A stretch of 64,000 nucleotides of DNA, taken from assembly GCA_944321865.1 (NCBI GenBank), contig CALUMZ010000003.1:1-64000 (forward strand), in the 5' to 3' direction. Numbering within the stretch: the stretch's first letter is position 1; each line of letters opens with the position of its first letter. The notes below the pieces were generated by a model. It saw only the letters and a list, made by a program, of their open reading frames with translations, made no database searches and was not told the DNA's origin. Below, one piece after another: positions 1 through 9,261 of the stretch. The stretch is from an uncultured Muribaculaceae bacterium (GTDB lineage: Bacteria; Bacteroidota; Bacteroidia; Bacteroidales; Muribaculaceae). A program made the translations under genes and the position numbers.

Positions 1-84
1 AATATATAAAATGTAAGGGGAAGTTACTGTAAATTATAATTCGTAAGTAACGTTGCCTCATTTATTAATTTTGATACCCCCTCT
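1..84. repeat. R2 element end, cut by window start
   Basis: This is the end of an R2 element, whose full copies lie at 31208-31664 and 38053-38509. It shares the block TCGTAAGTAACGTTG followed by a TCATTTAT-type stretch and the terminal ATTTTGATAC-CCCTCT. The rest of the copy would lie before the window. It ends 17 bases from the dnaA stop codon (dnaA is on the minus strand), so any dnaA read-through transcript enters it. Confidence 0.75.
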
Positions 85-100
85 GACAATGGTATTTATG

Positions 101-1498
101 TTATTTCTTCAATTCTCCTTCTATGATTGCCATGTCCTCGCGCAATTTCTTTTCGAGTTCCATTCGCTGCTCGATGCTGCTGCACGCATATAGCACCGTG
201 GCGTGGTTACGCGACAACCTGACGCCTATATTGGTCGATGACATCGGTGTATACTTCTTGGCAAGGTACATCACCACTTGTCTTGCGTCTGAAATTTCAC
301 GCTTGCGCGATTTGCTATACAGCAAGTCGTTGTCGATGTTATAGAAGTTGCACACAGTCTCGGCAATAAAGTCAAATGTAATTTGTCGCTTCGACACTTT
401 GACGGCGTTTGACATCACAGCTCGCGCCAAATCCATCGAGATTTCTTGGTTGAGCATAGTGGCATGCGCAAGCAGCGATACCACAATACCTTCAAGTTCG
501 CGTATGCTGTCGGTAACATTTGCGGCTATGTAATCCAGTATTTCTGCAGGTATCGACAAGCCGTCTTGACGTGCACGCATGTCGAGCACCTCACGGCGCA
601 ATTCATAGTCGGGTGCACCGAGTTCGACAGTCATACCCCACTTGAAACGCGACATTAACCGTGGCACCATACCATCCATATCCACAGGCCTGCAATCACT
701 CGACATGATGAGCTGCTTTTGATTCTGATGCAAGTGGTTAAATATATGGAAGAAAGTATTTTGTGTAGCCGTCTTGCCGGCAAGGTCTTGAATGTCATCT
801 ATTATCAACACATCTATACTTTGATAGAAATTGATAAATTCATTAACCTTGTTATTCCTGACTGCCGTTGTATACTGGCTTTCAAATACACGTGCCGTTA
901 TATATAGTACCCGGCTGTGTGGGTTTTCTTCTTTATATTTTATCCCTATTGCTTCTATAAGATGCGTTTTCCCCACACCCGTCGGACCAAACACAAACAA
1001 TGGGTTAAACGTTTTGCACTTAGGGTCGGTTGCAATTGCCTTGCCGATACTTACAGCCAATTTATTGCTTGCGCTGTCGCAATAATTTTCAAATGTGTAT
1101 TTAGGATTCAATTGAGGATCTATGTCGCCATAATCTACTTTATTGAACGGGTTGCTTGGCTGTTGCTGTGCCTGTTCTATGCGATTCTCGATAATAGGGC
1201 TTTTGCTGACGCTCTCTATCGATATTTCGCTACCGGGATCCTTGTTAACAACATTGTAATTGAACGTTACCCTGAAATCCGAGCCAAACACCCTTTCAAA
1301 AGTTTTACTCATCAGCGAATAAAACTTTGCTTCTATTTGCTCGGCAAAGAACAGTGACGGGACATGGAGAACTATACGGTTATTCACGAACCCTTGGAAC
1401 TCCAATGGCTCGAACCATGCCCTGAAATGTTCGGGCGACACGTTATCTTGGAAAAGTCTTAAACACTTTTCCCACCTTGTATCTTGCGAAATGTTCAT
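101..1498 (-). CDS. dnaA: Chromosomal replication initiator DnaA
   Basis: Full-length DnaA of 465 residues, the AAA+ ATPase that binds DnaA boxes and opens the replication origin. The N-terminal domain (about 1-80) is followed by a variable Q/P-rich linker (about 85-130). The ATPase domain has Walker A GPTGVGKT at 171-178 and Walker B LIIDDIQ near 231-237. The C-terminal helix-turn-helix domain contains RNHATVLYA, the DnaA-box-binding signature with N in place of the usual D. The ATG at 1498 gives the normal N-terminus. The upstream gap (1499-1838) shows no cluster of DnaA boxes, so the gene gives no evidence that the origin is here. An R2 repeat end lies just after its stop. Confidence 0.98.
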   Translation of the reverse strand: MNISQDTRWEKCLRLFQDNVSPEHFRAWFEPLEFQGFVNNRIVLHVPSLFFAEQIEAKFYSLMSKTFERVFGSDFRVTFNYNVVNKDPGSEISIESVSKSPIIENRIEQAQQQPSNPFNKVDYGDIDPQLNPKYTFENYCDSASNKLAVSIGKAIATDPKCKTFNPLFVFGPTGVGKTHLIEAIGIKYKEENPHSRVLYITARVFESQYTTAVRNNKVNEFINFYQSIDVLIIDDIQDLAGKTATQNTFFHIFNHLHQNQKQLIMSSDCRPVDMDGMVPRLMSRFKWGMTVELGAPDYELRREVLDMRARQDGLSIPAEILDYIAANVTDSIRELEGIVVSLLAHATMLNQEISMDLARAVMSNAVKVSKRQITFDFIAETVCNFYNIDNDLLYSKSRKREISDARQVVMYLAKKYTPMSSTNIGVRLSRNHATVLYACSSIEQRMELEKKLREDMAIIEGELKK

Positions 1499-1838
1499 TA
1501 CAATGCTTTAAGTTTTTCCAAGTACAAAATTTCACAAAAAAAACGACAAAAAAAAATACCTTCTTTCTTGTAATTTCAGATATTTATATAACATGTCTGA
1601 TAAACAAGCGATTGAATCATGCCTGATATTTCATGCTGAATGAATCGGGTAACACTTTGCCAATTCATTATACACTAACCCGTTACACCCATCGCCCGTC
1701 ATCTTTGACAACATTTATGCCCCCTCCGTTCGTTGCCCAAAATAGCCTAATAACTAAAGTCGTGCAACAATAATACACCAAACGACCTATTTAGACAGAT
1801 TCCAAATAAGCCGTTTGGTTGACAAAATTCATGTTAGA
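1499..1838. other. AT-rich intergenic gap upstream of dnaA
   Basis: This gap holds the upstream region of dnaA and the 3' end of the MCE gene. I find one near-match to a DnaA box (TTATACACT near 1665) but no cluster, and no convincing TAnnTTTG promoter box for dnaA. The only clear structure is the hairpin at 1778-1818, listed separately. Confidence 0.5.
1778..1818 (-). terminator. Hairpin after the MCE gene
   Basis: Arms CCAAACG and CGTTTGG, with an inner TATTT/AAATA pairing, lie about 20 bases after the stop codon of the MCE gene on the minus strand. The following minus-strand bases are T-rich but have no long T-run. This is a weak intrinsic terminator candidate. Confidence 0.4.
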
Positions 1839-2729
1839 TTAAAACACTTTTATTGTCACATAACGTTTGGGATTCTTTTTAATGTCGATGAACAACGAGT
1901 CAAGGCTTGTTACAGCTCCGTCTATATGTTCATACAAACTTCGGTCGTTCAAAAGCAATCCAAGGCTCGACTCGGTACTGTTTAATTTCGATGTCAGCGC
2001 ACTTAAGTTGTTTGTAGTGGTTTGTATGCCCGACATTACCGAATCGAGTGGCATTTCGCCCAATTCCGATGACAGTGCACTCAAATTTCCGGAGATACTG
2101 TCTAAATTAACGGTTATACTTTCCACATTTTTCATTATTGCCGGCAATGTTCTTGACAACTGGCTGCTACCTGCCTCCAAGTTGGCCGTAATGGAATTAA
2201 GCCGGTTGACCGATTGTTGCAAAGCCGGATTACCGACAACGGCATTCAAGTTAGTCAATATGCTGTCTATTTTAGGCATCAGGTTTGCGACACTTGGCAA
2301 CAATTCGTTACCAACTTCGTCCATCAACCCTACTGCGTTTTCTCCGGGAAGTTTGTCTCCTACTTTATGGAACGTCGTGGCGTTACGGGCCATTTTAAGT
2401 TCTATCTGTGCCGTCCCAAGCAAATCGGTCGCAAGCACAGCTTTTGTTCCAACCGGGATTTGCAAATCTTTTTCCAGACCCAACAATACCACCACGGCAC
2501 CCGAATTGTAGTCATAATTCAATTCCCGCACTTGGCCTATCTGGAATCCGTTTATGGTGACGGGGGCAGAATCGGTCAATCCGGCCACATTCTTAAATTC
2601 CACATAATAGAAATTGGCAGGCTTAAACAAGTTTACCCCTTTCAAGTATTCTATACCCCAAAACAATACACCTAAACTAATCAATACGGTGATGCCTATT
2701 TTTACTTCTTTTGAAAAAAATTTCTTCAT
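1839..2729 (-). CDS. MCE family protein (MlaD-like)
   Basis: 296 residues with one N-terminal membrane anchor (about 9-26), an MCE domain at about 37-115, and a long helical, Asn/Leu/Ser-rich C-terminal region (about 140-280). MlaD-type proteins are periplasmic, inner-membrane-anchored lipid-binding subunits of the MlaFEDB phospholipid transporter. The ATPase and permease partners are probably the minus-strand pair at 6973-8510, about 4 kb away. The gene follows the amidase at 2750 by 20 bases on the same strand, so the two are probably co-transcribed. The family call is firm. Pairing with the separated mlaFE genes is inferred. Confidence 0.9.
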   Translation of the reverse strand: MKKFFSKEVKIGITVLISLGVLFWGIEYLKGVNLFKPANFYYVEFKNVAGLTDSAPVTINGFQIGQVRELNYDYNSGAVVVLLGLEKDLQIPVGTKAVLATDLLGTAQIELKMARNATTFHKVGDKLPGENAVGLMDEVGNELLPSVANLMPKIDSILTNLNAVVGNPALQQSVNRLNSITANLEAGSSQLSRTLPAIMKNVESITVNLDSISGNLSALSSELGEMPLDSVMSGIQTTTNNLSALTSKLNSTESSLGLLLNDRSLYEHIDGAVTSLDSLFIDIKKNPKRYVTIKVF

Positions 2730-2749
2730 ATTATATTTTTATCATTTCG

Positions 2750-3829
2750 TTATTTCTCGAGCCTGCCGTTCTTGAAAGTCACTATATAAGCATCCTTGAA
2801 TTTTCGCTGGACTTTCTTCAAGGTCTTAACGACTTCATCGTAATCGGTAGTCGCTCCATACATATATTTATATAAATTACCGTCTTTATAACGCTCCACT
2901 CCCTTCAAGCCTTTAAATTCCTTGGAATTTGATGGCAACTTCGAGCGCCCGGCAAGTATTTGTATCTTATACTCTATACCGGCTCTCGACACATTTGTTT
3001 TTTTATCCTTGCCTTCATCTTGAGAAGAAGTTGCATATTGCCGAGTGCTGTCAACATTGTCATGATTCGATTTTCTATACTCTACAAGTGCATTGTACAG
3101 GGCCTCGGCAAGTTGACTGCACCCTTTTTCTGACGCCATATACTTCTCTTGGGTCGGGTTACATATAAAATCAAGCTCTACCAACACCGATGGCATCGCC
3201 GTTTCTCTTATTACAAGGAAACCGGCCTGCCGCACACCTCTGTCGACACGTCCTGCAGTTTTCACAAATTGCTTTTGCAGAATAGAAGCAAAATTCACGC
3301 TTTGCTCCATATAATGATTCTGGTATATCTCATTGATGATATACGATTCTGCCGAATTTGGATCAAAGCCTTTATATGTAGTGGTGTAATCTTCTTCAAG
3401 CGATATTACCGAATTTTCTCGCATCGCAACTTCCAGATTGTCATCGGTTCTGTGCAATCCCAATGTATATGTTGCAGTTCCCTTGATTGTTTTGCGATTG
3501 CGATTGCGCTTATCCAATGAATTTGTATGTATCGAGACAAATAAATCGCCTTTTGCCGCATTGGCTATATTGGCTCGCTCCTGTAATGGTACAAATTTGT
3601 CGCGCTTGCGAGTATAAACCACTTCGGCATCTTTCATTCGTTTCTCTACGAGCTCTCCGAATTTCAATGCCACATCAAGATTTATATTTTTCTCATAATT
3701 GCTTACCCCCGGAGCTCCCACATCCTTTCCCCCATGGCCGGCATCTATTATTAATACGAAATTGCCGTCTTTTGCCACACAAGGAATAAAGACTATACAA
3801 AATATGATTAATGCTGCGAATTTGTTCAT
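2750..3829 (-). CDS. N-acetylmuramoyl-L-alanine amidase with SPOR-like tail
   Basis: A periplasmic zinc amidase (Amidase_3) that cuts the peptide stem from MurNAc during septum splitting or wall turnover. I chose the ATG at 3829, because the protein then starts MNKFAALIIF and has a clean signal peptide ending near CVAKDG; an upstream in-frame ATG at 3880 would add 17 unlikely residues. The catalytic domain opens with IIDAGHGGKDVGAPG (zinc His), followed by SIHTNS and VELDFI. The last 75 residues (YKIQIL onwards) look like a SPOR peptidoglycan-binding domain, which would target it to denuded glycan at the division site. It lies upstream of the MCE gene in a likely operon. Confidence 0.93.
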   Translation of the reverse strand: MNKFAALIIFCIVFIPCVAKDGNFVLIIDAGHGGKDVGAPGVSNYEKNINLDVALKFGELVEKRMKDAEVVYTRKRDKFVPLQERANIANAAKGDLFVSIHTNSLDKRNRNRKTIKGTATYTLGLHRTDDNLEVAMRENSVISLEEDYTTTYKGFDPNSAESYIINEIYQNHYMEQSVNFASILQKQFVKTAGRVDRGVRQAGFLVIRETAMPSVLVELDFICNPTQEKYMASEKGCSQLAEALYNALVEYRKSNHDNVDSTRQYATSSQDEGKDKKTNVSRAGIEYKIQILAGRSKLPSNSKEFKGLKGVERYKDGNLYKYMYGATTDYDEVVKTLKKVQRKFKDAYIVTFKNGRLEK

Positions 3830-4079
3830 TTTACAATTTCGGGAAAACCATTGCAAAAATAACAAATTAGCCGCAATCACACATTTCAGAATGTGGAAAA
3901 AACCTCACGAATTCTTTTTTTTGCTAAATAAAAGGAAAAATGTAACGAATATGATATTAAGTATTCTAAAATTCGCTAACTTTACAAAACTTTAAAGTCT
4001 GTTTGATTTTTGTTCAGGCCGACTTATATTTTACAACAAATTCTAAACAGGCTATCTCATATAAACTTAAATTCTTGCT

Positions 4080-4865
4080 ATGGCAACATCCGACAAATCC
4101 CACAAAATCTACGGATTGATAGGCTATCCGTTAGGTCACTCTTTCTCAAAACCATATTTCAACCAAAAGTTTGAAGCCGAAGGTATCGATGCCGAATATA
4201 TCAATTTTGAAATCCCTGATATTAAATTGTTGCTGGAAATAATCAGCGAAACGCCTAATCTGTCCGGCCTAAATGTTACCATACCATATAAAGAAAAAGT
4301 AATACCTTTGCTTGATGAAATCGATGAAGACGCGGCAAGAATAGGCGCTGTAAACGTTATTAAAATATCTCGCACCCGTTCGGGATTGAAGCTAAAAGGA
4401 TATAATTCCGACGTAATAGGCTTCTGCGATTCCATACGCGAATATACCGACACTCGGAAAAATGCACTTGTTCTTGGTACCGGAGGTGCTGCCAAGGCAA
4501 TATGTTATGCATTCGAGAAGCTCGGCGTAAAGCCACAACTTGTATCGAGACACAAAAGCGCAAAAACACTCACTTATGAAGAACTGACAAAAGCCGACAT
4601 CGCAAATCATAAAATAATAGTAAACACTACCCCACTGGGCATGTATCCAAATGTAAACACTTGCCCCGACATTCCTTATCGCTTCTTGACAAAAGACCAC
4701 GTTTGCTACGACTTGCTATACAATCCCGATGAAACCCTTTTCATGAAAAATGCAGCCGGACAAGGGGCAATTGTAAAGAACGGATTGGAAATGCTGTTAT
4801 TGCAAGCATTCGTATCTTATGAAATTTGGACAAACGACAATTGGCACAGTAGTTTGAGCATCTGA
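4080..4865 (+). CDS. aroE: Shikimate dehydrogenase
   Basis: 261 residues, the usual length. AroE reduces 3-dehydroshikimate to shikimate with NADPH in the pathway to aromatic amino acids and folate. The N-terminal substrate domain has GYPLGHSFS (shikimate contacts) and NVTIPYKEKV, whose Lys is the catalytic residue. The NADP-binding Rossmann motif is VLGTGGAAKAI, and NTTPLGMYP follows in the cofactor domain. It is cytoplasmic. The comEC-like gene begins 29 bases after its stop on the same strand, so the two may be co-transcribed. Confidence 0.97.
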   Translation: MATSDKSHKIYGLIGYPLGHSFSKPYFNQKFEAEGIDAEYINFEIPDIKLLLEIISETPNLSGLNVTIPYKEKVIPLLDEIDEDAARIGAVNVIKISRTRSGLKLKGYNSDVIGFCDSIREYTDTRKNALVLGTGGAAKAICYAFEKLGVKPQLVSRHKSAKTLTYEELTKADIANHKIIVNTTPLGMYPNVNTCPDIPYRFLTKDHVCYDLLYNPDETLFMKNAAGQGAIVKNGLEMLLLQAFVSYEIWTNDNWHSSLSI

Positions 4866-4894
4866 CTGCCCGGCCCCCGACACCTGCCACCACT

Positions 4895-6967
4895 ATGTTG
4901 GACAAAGTTCCATTAATAAGGATAGCATTACCATTCGTGGCAGGAATATTACTGGCCAACGCATATAGCATAAATATATATACCGCTATTACGTCTATAA
5001 CGACAGCCGTCGTTATTATGACGGTAATAAGAATATGCCTGCGCAACAAGCCTGCGAGTTACTTGCGCATTATCCCGATTTTGTCGGCATTGACAATGGC
5101 TATTGCTGCATTTGCAGGGTGGTATGCAGGTTCATCGGCTATTGCAATACCGGCAAATATAAGCCAATTAAACGGCAATACCGTAATTGCACGTGTCGAC
5201 AACATCAACAACAGGAATTTTTCAACATCGGTCGAAGCTACCATCTTATCTTGTCCCGGACGGAACAAAACACTAACGCACAAAACGCCCGTCGCAATTA
5301 CCATTACGGCCAACGACTACAATCTGCTTGAAGGAGATATTATAACTTTCAGGGCCGGATTATCCCCAATTGAGTCACTCGGCAACCCCAATGAATTCGA
5401 CTTTGCCACATTCATGCGACGGAAAGGCATACTCTACAACCAGCTCCTTGCTCCCGGCGAATACAGCAAAATAGGAACAGGTCACAATATCCTTACCATT
5501 TCCCGCACCCTGCAACGTAATGTCATCAACCACATAATCAACTCAGGTATGCACCCCGACACGCAACGCTTCTTATGCACCATTCTACTCGGGGACTCCT
5601 CATTCTTGGAACCGGACACTCGCCAATATTATTCACAAGCCGGGATCTCACATATATTGGCACTTAGCGGACTTCACATGGGCATAATCGTAGGCATAAT
5701 GTTCATGTTGCTCAAGCCATTGTGCTACTTCAGATTACGCCGCCTGCGCATTGCAATCGTCATTCCTTGCATACTTGCTTATCTGTTTGTGACAGGCACA
5801 ATGCCCTCGGCTACACGGTCGGCCATAATGGTAATATTCATCTTGATTGCCGACTTGATGCATCGCCGCAATAGCAGCCTCAATGCACTCATGGCATCGG
5901 CACTGATAATTCTTGCAGTCTCGCCAAATTCTATTTACGACGTCGGATTCCAGTTAAGTTTTGCTGCTGTTCTTTCCATTCTGCTGTTTTACAAGAAATT
6001 CTTATGTGTATCTCCTCGCAAAAGATTTTTGCATTATTGGGTTTCCTCGCTTACCCTCACATCGATTGCCACATTAGGAACTGTCATGATTTCGGCATAT
6101 TATTTTCATGTGATTCCACTGTTGTCTGTGGTATCCAACATAATTGTTTTACCGTTCCTGCCGGCTTACCTGTGCGTTGCTCTATTGCATACGGTACTGC
6201 TGTGTGCAGGTGTGGAAATAGGATTGCTCTCGACCTTGCTCGACATTTCAACTGCTGCAATCGACTATGTAGCCATCTTCATTAGCAAGTTGCCATGCTC
6301 GTCACTTTCCTATATAGACATATCCTCTTTCGCCTTATTGATATTTTTTACGGCATTCGCCACATTTTCCTTATGGGTATACCGTAAGAAATTTATTTAC
6401 GCCATCGTTACACTTTCATTAATCCTATCCGCCTCAATCCTGAACCTTTTCGAGTATATGATGTTGCCTAAATCGGGAATGGTGATTCAAAACAATTATA
6501 CAGCGACTCCCATACTATTCTTTAACGGCAATAATTGTAAAGTGTGGTGTGCCGACGATAGTATCGATATTGATGAATTTCGCCGCAATAACATCGGTTT
6601 TATTTCTCGTTACCGGCTTGAACCGGTTGAAGTGGCCACACTCCCGTACACATCGTCCGGCTGTTTCATCAACCCTCCATTTGCCTTCATTGAAGGCAAG
6701 CGCGTTGCAGTTGCTGCAAACACCGCACTGAGGCATCTACATGCCAGCTATCCTATAAAAATAGATTATCTCGTGATTACCACATCTTACTACGGGCACA
6801 TTACCGACCTGTTAGATACATTCGAACCCGAAATGATAGTCCTGTCAGGAGGCATTTATGATGACACTGAAGCACGCTTCATCCAAGAAGCCGACACTCT
6901 TGCCATTCCTGTACACAACTTGCACACCGATGGTGCTATTTTCTTGAAAAATGGAACAACAAATTGA
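4895..6967 (+). CDS. ComEC/Rec2-family membrane protein
   Basis: 690 residues, polytopic. An N-terminal DUF4131-type region with two or three helices and an OB-fold-like stretch is followed by the Competence domain, which contains SHILALSGLHMG and many helices (about 230-510). ComEC forms the channel for single-stranded DNA uptake in naturally competent bacteria. The C-terminal 160 residues resemble a degenerate metallo-beta-lactamase fold (LVITTSYYGHITDLLDTF) but lack the HxHxDH metal motif, so any nuclease activity of that domain is doubtful. It converges with mlaF, with 5 bases between the stops. No other competence genes are in the window. Confidence 0.9.
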   Translation: MLDKVPLIRIALPFVAGILLANAYSINIYTAITSITTAVVIMTVIRICLRNKPASYLRIIPILSALTMAIAAFAGWYAGSSAIAIPANISQLNGNTVIARVDNINNRNFSTSVEATILSCPGRNKTLTHKTPVAITITANDYNLLEGDIITFRAGLSPIESLGNPNEFDFATFMRRKGILYNQLLAPGEYSKIGTGHNILTISRTLQRNVINHIINSGMHPDTQRFLCTILLGDSSFLEPDTRQYYSQAGISHILALSGLHMGIIVGIMFMLLKPLCYFRLRRLRIAIVIPCILAYLFVTGTMPSATRSAIMVIFILIADLMHRRNSSLNALMASALIILAVSPNSIYDVGFQLSFAAVLSILLFYKKFLCVSPRKRFLHYWVSSLTLTSIATLGTVMISAYYFHVIPLLSVVSNIIVLPFLPAYLCVALLHTVLLCAGVEIGLLSTLLDISTAAIDYVAIFISKLPCSSLSYIDISSFALLIFFTAFATFSLWVYRKKFIYAIVTLSLILSASILNLFEYMMLPKSGMVIQNNYTATPILFFNGNNCKVWCADDSIDIDEFRRNNIGFISRYRLEPVEVATLPYTSSGCFINPPFAFIEGKRVAVAANTALRHLHASYPIKIDYLVITTSYYGHITDLLDTFEPEMIVLSGGIYDDTEARFIQEADTLAIPVHNLHTDGAIFLKNGTTN

Positions 6968-6972
6968 CCTGT

Positions 6973-7746
6973 TTACTGCATTTTCTTTCTCAATTCATGG
7001 GCTTTCTTTACGTCCATAAACAATCTTGTGGCAAATACAAAATTATTCAAATCATCATTTGTACTGTCATATATTGCATCCTTGTTTCCTATCCAGCCAC
7101 ACTCACCCTTGTTAACGAATAGTATGTTTTCACCAATTCCCAACACTGAATTCATATCATGCGTGTTGATAATTGTTGTTATACCATATTCATGTGTAAT
7201 GTCACTCAGCAATTCGTCTATCAATATCGACGTCTTGGGGTCAAGCCCTGAATTGGGTTCATCGCAAAACAGATATTTGGGATTCAGTGCTATTGCTCTT
7301 GCTATTGCGACACGCTTTTGCATTCCGCCGCTCAATTCCGACGGATACTTTTTATTGGCATCCTTCAGGTTTACTCGTTCTATGCAGAATTCTGCCCGGT
7401 CTTTCATTTCGGCCGGAGACATGTCCGAGAACATCATCAATGGGAACATGACATTACCCAATACTGTCTCGGAGTCGAATAATGCCGAGCCTTGAAACAG
7501 CATTCCTATCTCCTTGCGCAATTCCTTGACTTGCTTTGAATCCATTTTAAGCAAATCCCGCCCGTCATACAAAATCTCACCCGAATCAGGAGCCACAAGA
7601 CCTACCATGCTTTTCATTAAAACAGTCTTGCCCGATCCGCTCAAGCCAATTATCAAATTGGTTTTACCATCATAAAATGTCGCACTTATGCCTTTCAGCA
7701 CTTGCTTGTCCTCAAACGACTTTTTTATATTTTTTACTTCTATCAT
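6973..7746 (-). CDS. mlaF: Phospholipid ABC transporter ATPase (MlaF-like)
   Basis: 257-residue ABC ATPase with Walker A GLSGSGKT (34-41), signature LSGGMQKRVAIARA, Walker B YLFCDEPNSGLDP and the switch His in THDM. It best matches the MlaF branch, which powers lipid exchange between the inner membrane and the periplasmic MCE protein. The adjacent upstream gene is the MlaE-type permease, 14 bases away and co-oriented, which supports the assignment. The MCE partner is probably the gene at 1839-2729. Confidence 0.92.
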   Translation of the reverse strand: MIEVKNIKKSFEDKQVLKGISATFYDGKTNLIIGLSGSGKTVLMKSMVGLVAPDSGEILYDGRDLLKMDSKQVKELRKEIGMLFQGSALFDSETVLGNVMFPLMMFSDMSPAEMKDRAEFCIERVNLKDANKKYPSELSGGMQKRVAIARAIALNPKYLFCDEPNSGLDPKTSILIDELLSDITHEYGITTIINTHDMNSVLGIGENILFVNKGECGWIGNKDAIYDSTNDDLNNFVFATRLFMDVKKAHELRKKMQ

Positions 7747-7760
7747 GCCACTCTACCGTA

Positions 7761-8510
7761 TTATTGCAACAATAATTGTGTAAGCACCACATCGAGCAAC
7801 AATATCATTATACTGCTTGTAACCACAGCATTAGTGCTTGCCTTCCCCACTTCGAGCGCACCCCCCTTGACATAGTAGCCGAAAAACGATGCCACACTGC
7901 TTATGACAAACGCAAAGAACACCGATTTTATCAATGCATACCACACATACCACTCGTTAAACATGGTCTGTATTCCATAAACGTATGTCGAAAGTGGAAC
8001 AATATCCGATACTATACACACAAGATATCCGCCACCGAGGCTGGTCGCCATGCTGAATATCACAAGGACGCATATAAACGACACGAATGCCGCTATTTTT
8101 GGCAATACAAGGAAGTTGGCCGAATTCACACCCATTATCTCCAATGCATCGATTTGCTCGGTAACTCGCATTGTACCTATCTCCGAGGCTATATTCGACC
8201 CTACTTTCCCGGCGAGGATAAGACACAGTATCGAAGACGTGAATTCAAGCAATATAATTTCACGTGTGGCAAGGCCGACGGCATAACGTGGCATCAATGG
8301 CGATGTCGTGTTTAATTTCATCTGTATGGTACAAACGGCACCTATGAATAACGATATAACTATTATCAATGGAATTGAATCAATACCCAGCTTGTTTATT
8401 TCCCCGATATATCGTTTAAAAAAGACTTTCCACTTATCCGGTATCGAGAACACCCTCCATATAAACAGGCAGTAACTGCCAAACGTTTGTAATGCTGTCC
8501 GTAGAATCAT
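7761..8510 (-). CDS. mlaE: MlaE-like lipid ABC permease
   Basis: 249 residues with the MlaE (DUF140) fold: an amphipathic N-terminal stretch, five or so membrane helices, and the conserved segment ILLEFTSSILCLILAGKVGSNIASEIGTMRVTEQIDALEIMGV, which is characteristic of the family. It forms the inner-membrane core that docks the MCE ring and MlaF. It is the first gene of a two-gene minus-strand unit with mlaF. Confidence 0.94.
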   Translation of the reverse strand: MILRTALQTFGSYCLFIWRVFSIPDKWKVFFKRYIGEINKLGIDSIPLIIVISLFIGAVCTIQMKLNTTSPLMPRYAVGLATREIILLEFTSSILCLILAGKVGSNIASEIGTMRVTEQIDALEIMGVNSANFLVLPKIAAFVSFICVLVIFSMATSLGGGYLVCIVSDIVPLSTYVYGIQTMFNEWYVWYALIKSVFFAFVISSVASFFGYYVKGGALEVGKASTNAVVTSSIMILLLDVVLTQLLLQ

Positions 8511-8640
8511 ATATCTGAATTAATACGGTGCAAAATTAATAAATTTAGCTATACTCTACACCCTTGCCTGCCGTTTTTGAGTGTCTATGTTCTTTTTGGA
8601 ACAGAATAACAGAATAATAGTAACGTTTTTTATAGACGTT

Positions 8641-9261
8641 CTATTCGTAGTCCTTATTACTGCCGGTATCCGGCATTGGTTCGGTCATCAAATTATTCAA
8701 CATTGCATACACGGCAAGGCCGGCAACCGACTTAATGCCCGTCTTCTTGGTTATATTCTTCCTATGAGAAATCACAGTGTGTATGGAGATGTTTAACTGT
8801 TCGGCGATCTCTTTGCTCATTAACCCCTTAGCCACAAGGACGAGCACATCACGTTCACGTTTTGTCAATTCCGTTGCATCCGACGATGCCGCATTTCGCC
8901 CCCCGTCGTCGGTTAGCCGGTCAATATTCGTCAATGTCGATATGATGCTTTGTTTCGGTTCCCTTATATCAATTACCGCATCGAAATTTCTTAAATAAGA
9001 AGGTTCAAAATATTGATAAACCAAAGCAACCAAGAAAACCCCATCCGGCAAATCAATATTTGCGGGCATTTCACTATAATATGGCAATAGACATGGGTTC
9101 AGCACCACAATGTCGGGGTGGTGTGCCATTATACGCTCATCGAGTACCGACATGTCACCAACCGTGCTAACGACATCGAGCCTCGGACTGTCATGCAACA
9201 TGCTCTGCAGCCCTTCCACAATTATTTGCGACGGTTCGGCTATCAATATCTTCAGTTTCAT
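8641..9261 (-). CDS. LuxR-type regulator with atypical receiver
   Basis: 206 residues. Residues 1-120 have the receiver-domain pattern (MKLKILIAEPSQ at the start) and residues about 130-180 form a LuxR/GerE helix-turn-helix (LTKRERDVLVLVAKGLMSKEIAEQ). The position expected to carry the phospho-accepting Asp is Asn55 (DIVVLNP), the acidic pair is reduced to AEP, and the conserved Lys is not apparent. The domain is therefore probably not phosphorylated by the ordinary mechanism. Its start codon overlaps the stop of the hemerythrin gene (ATGA), so the two are translationally coupled, and the hemerythrin protein may be the signal input. Target genes are unknown. Confidence 0.88.
   Translation of the reverse strand: MKLKILIAEPSQIIVEGLQSMLHDSPRLDVVSTVGDMSVLDERIMAHHPDIVVLNPCLLPYYSEMPANIDLPDGVFLVALVYQYFEPSYLRNFDAVIDIREPKQSIISTLTNIDRLTDDGGRNAASSDATELTKRERDVLVLVAKGLMSKEIAEQLNISIHTVISHRKNITKKTGIKSVAGLAVYAMLNNLMTEPMPDTGSNKDYE

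Noticed and set aside
917..1357. 146-residue plus-strand reading frame
   Set aside because: Antisense to the AAA+ domain of dnaA.
1499..1838. Replication origin next to dnaA
   Set aside because: Only one near-match to a DnaA box and no cluster or unwinding-element pattern. In Bacteroidota the origin is often not beside dnaA.
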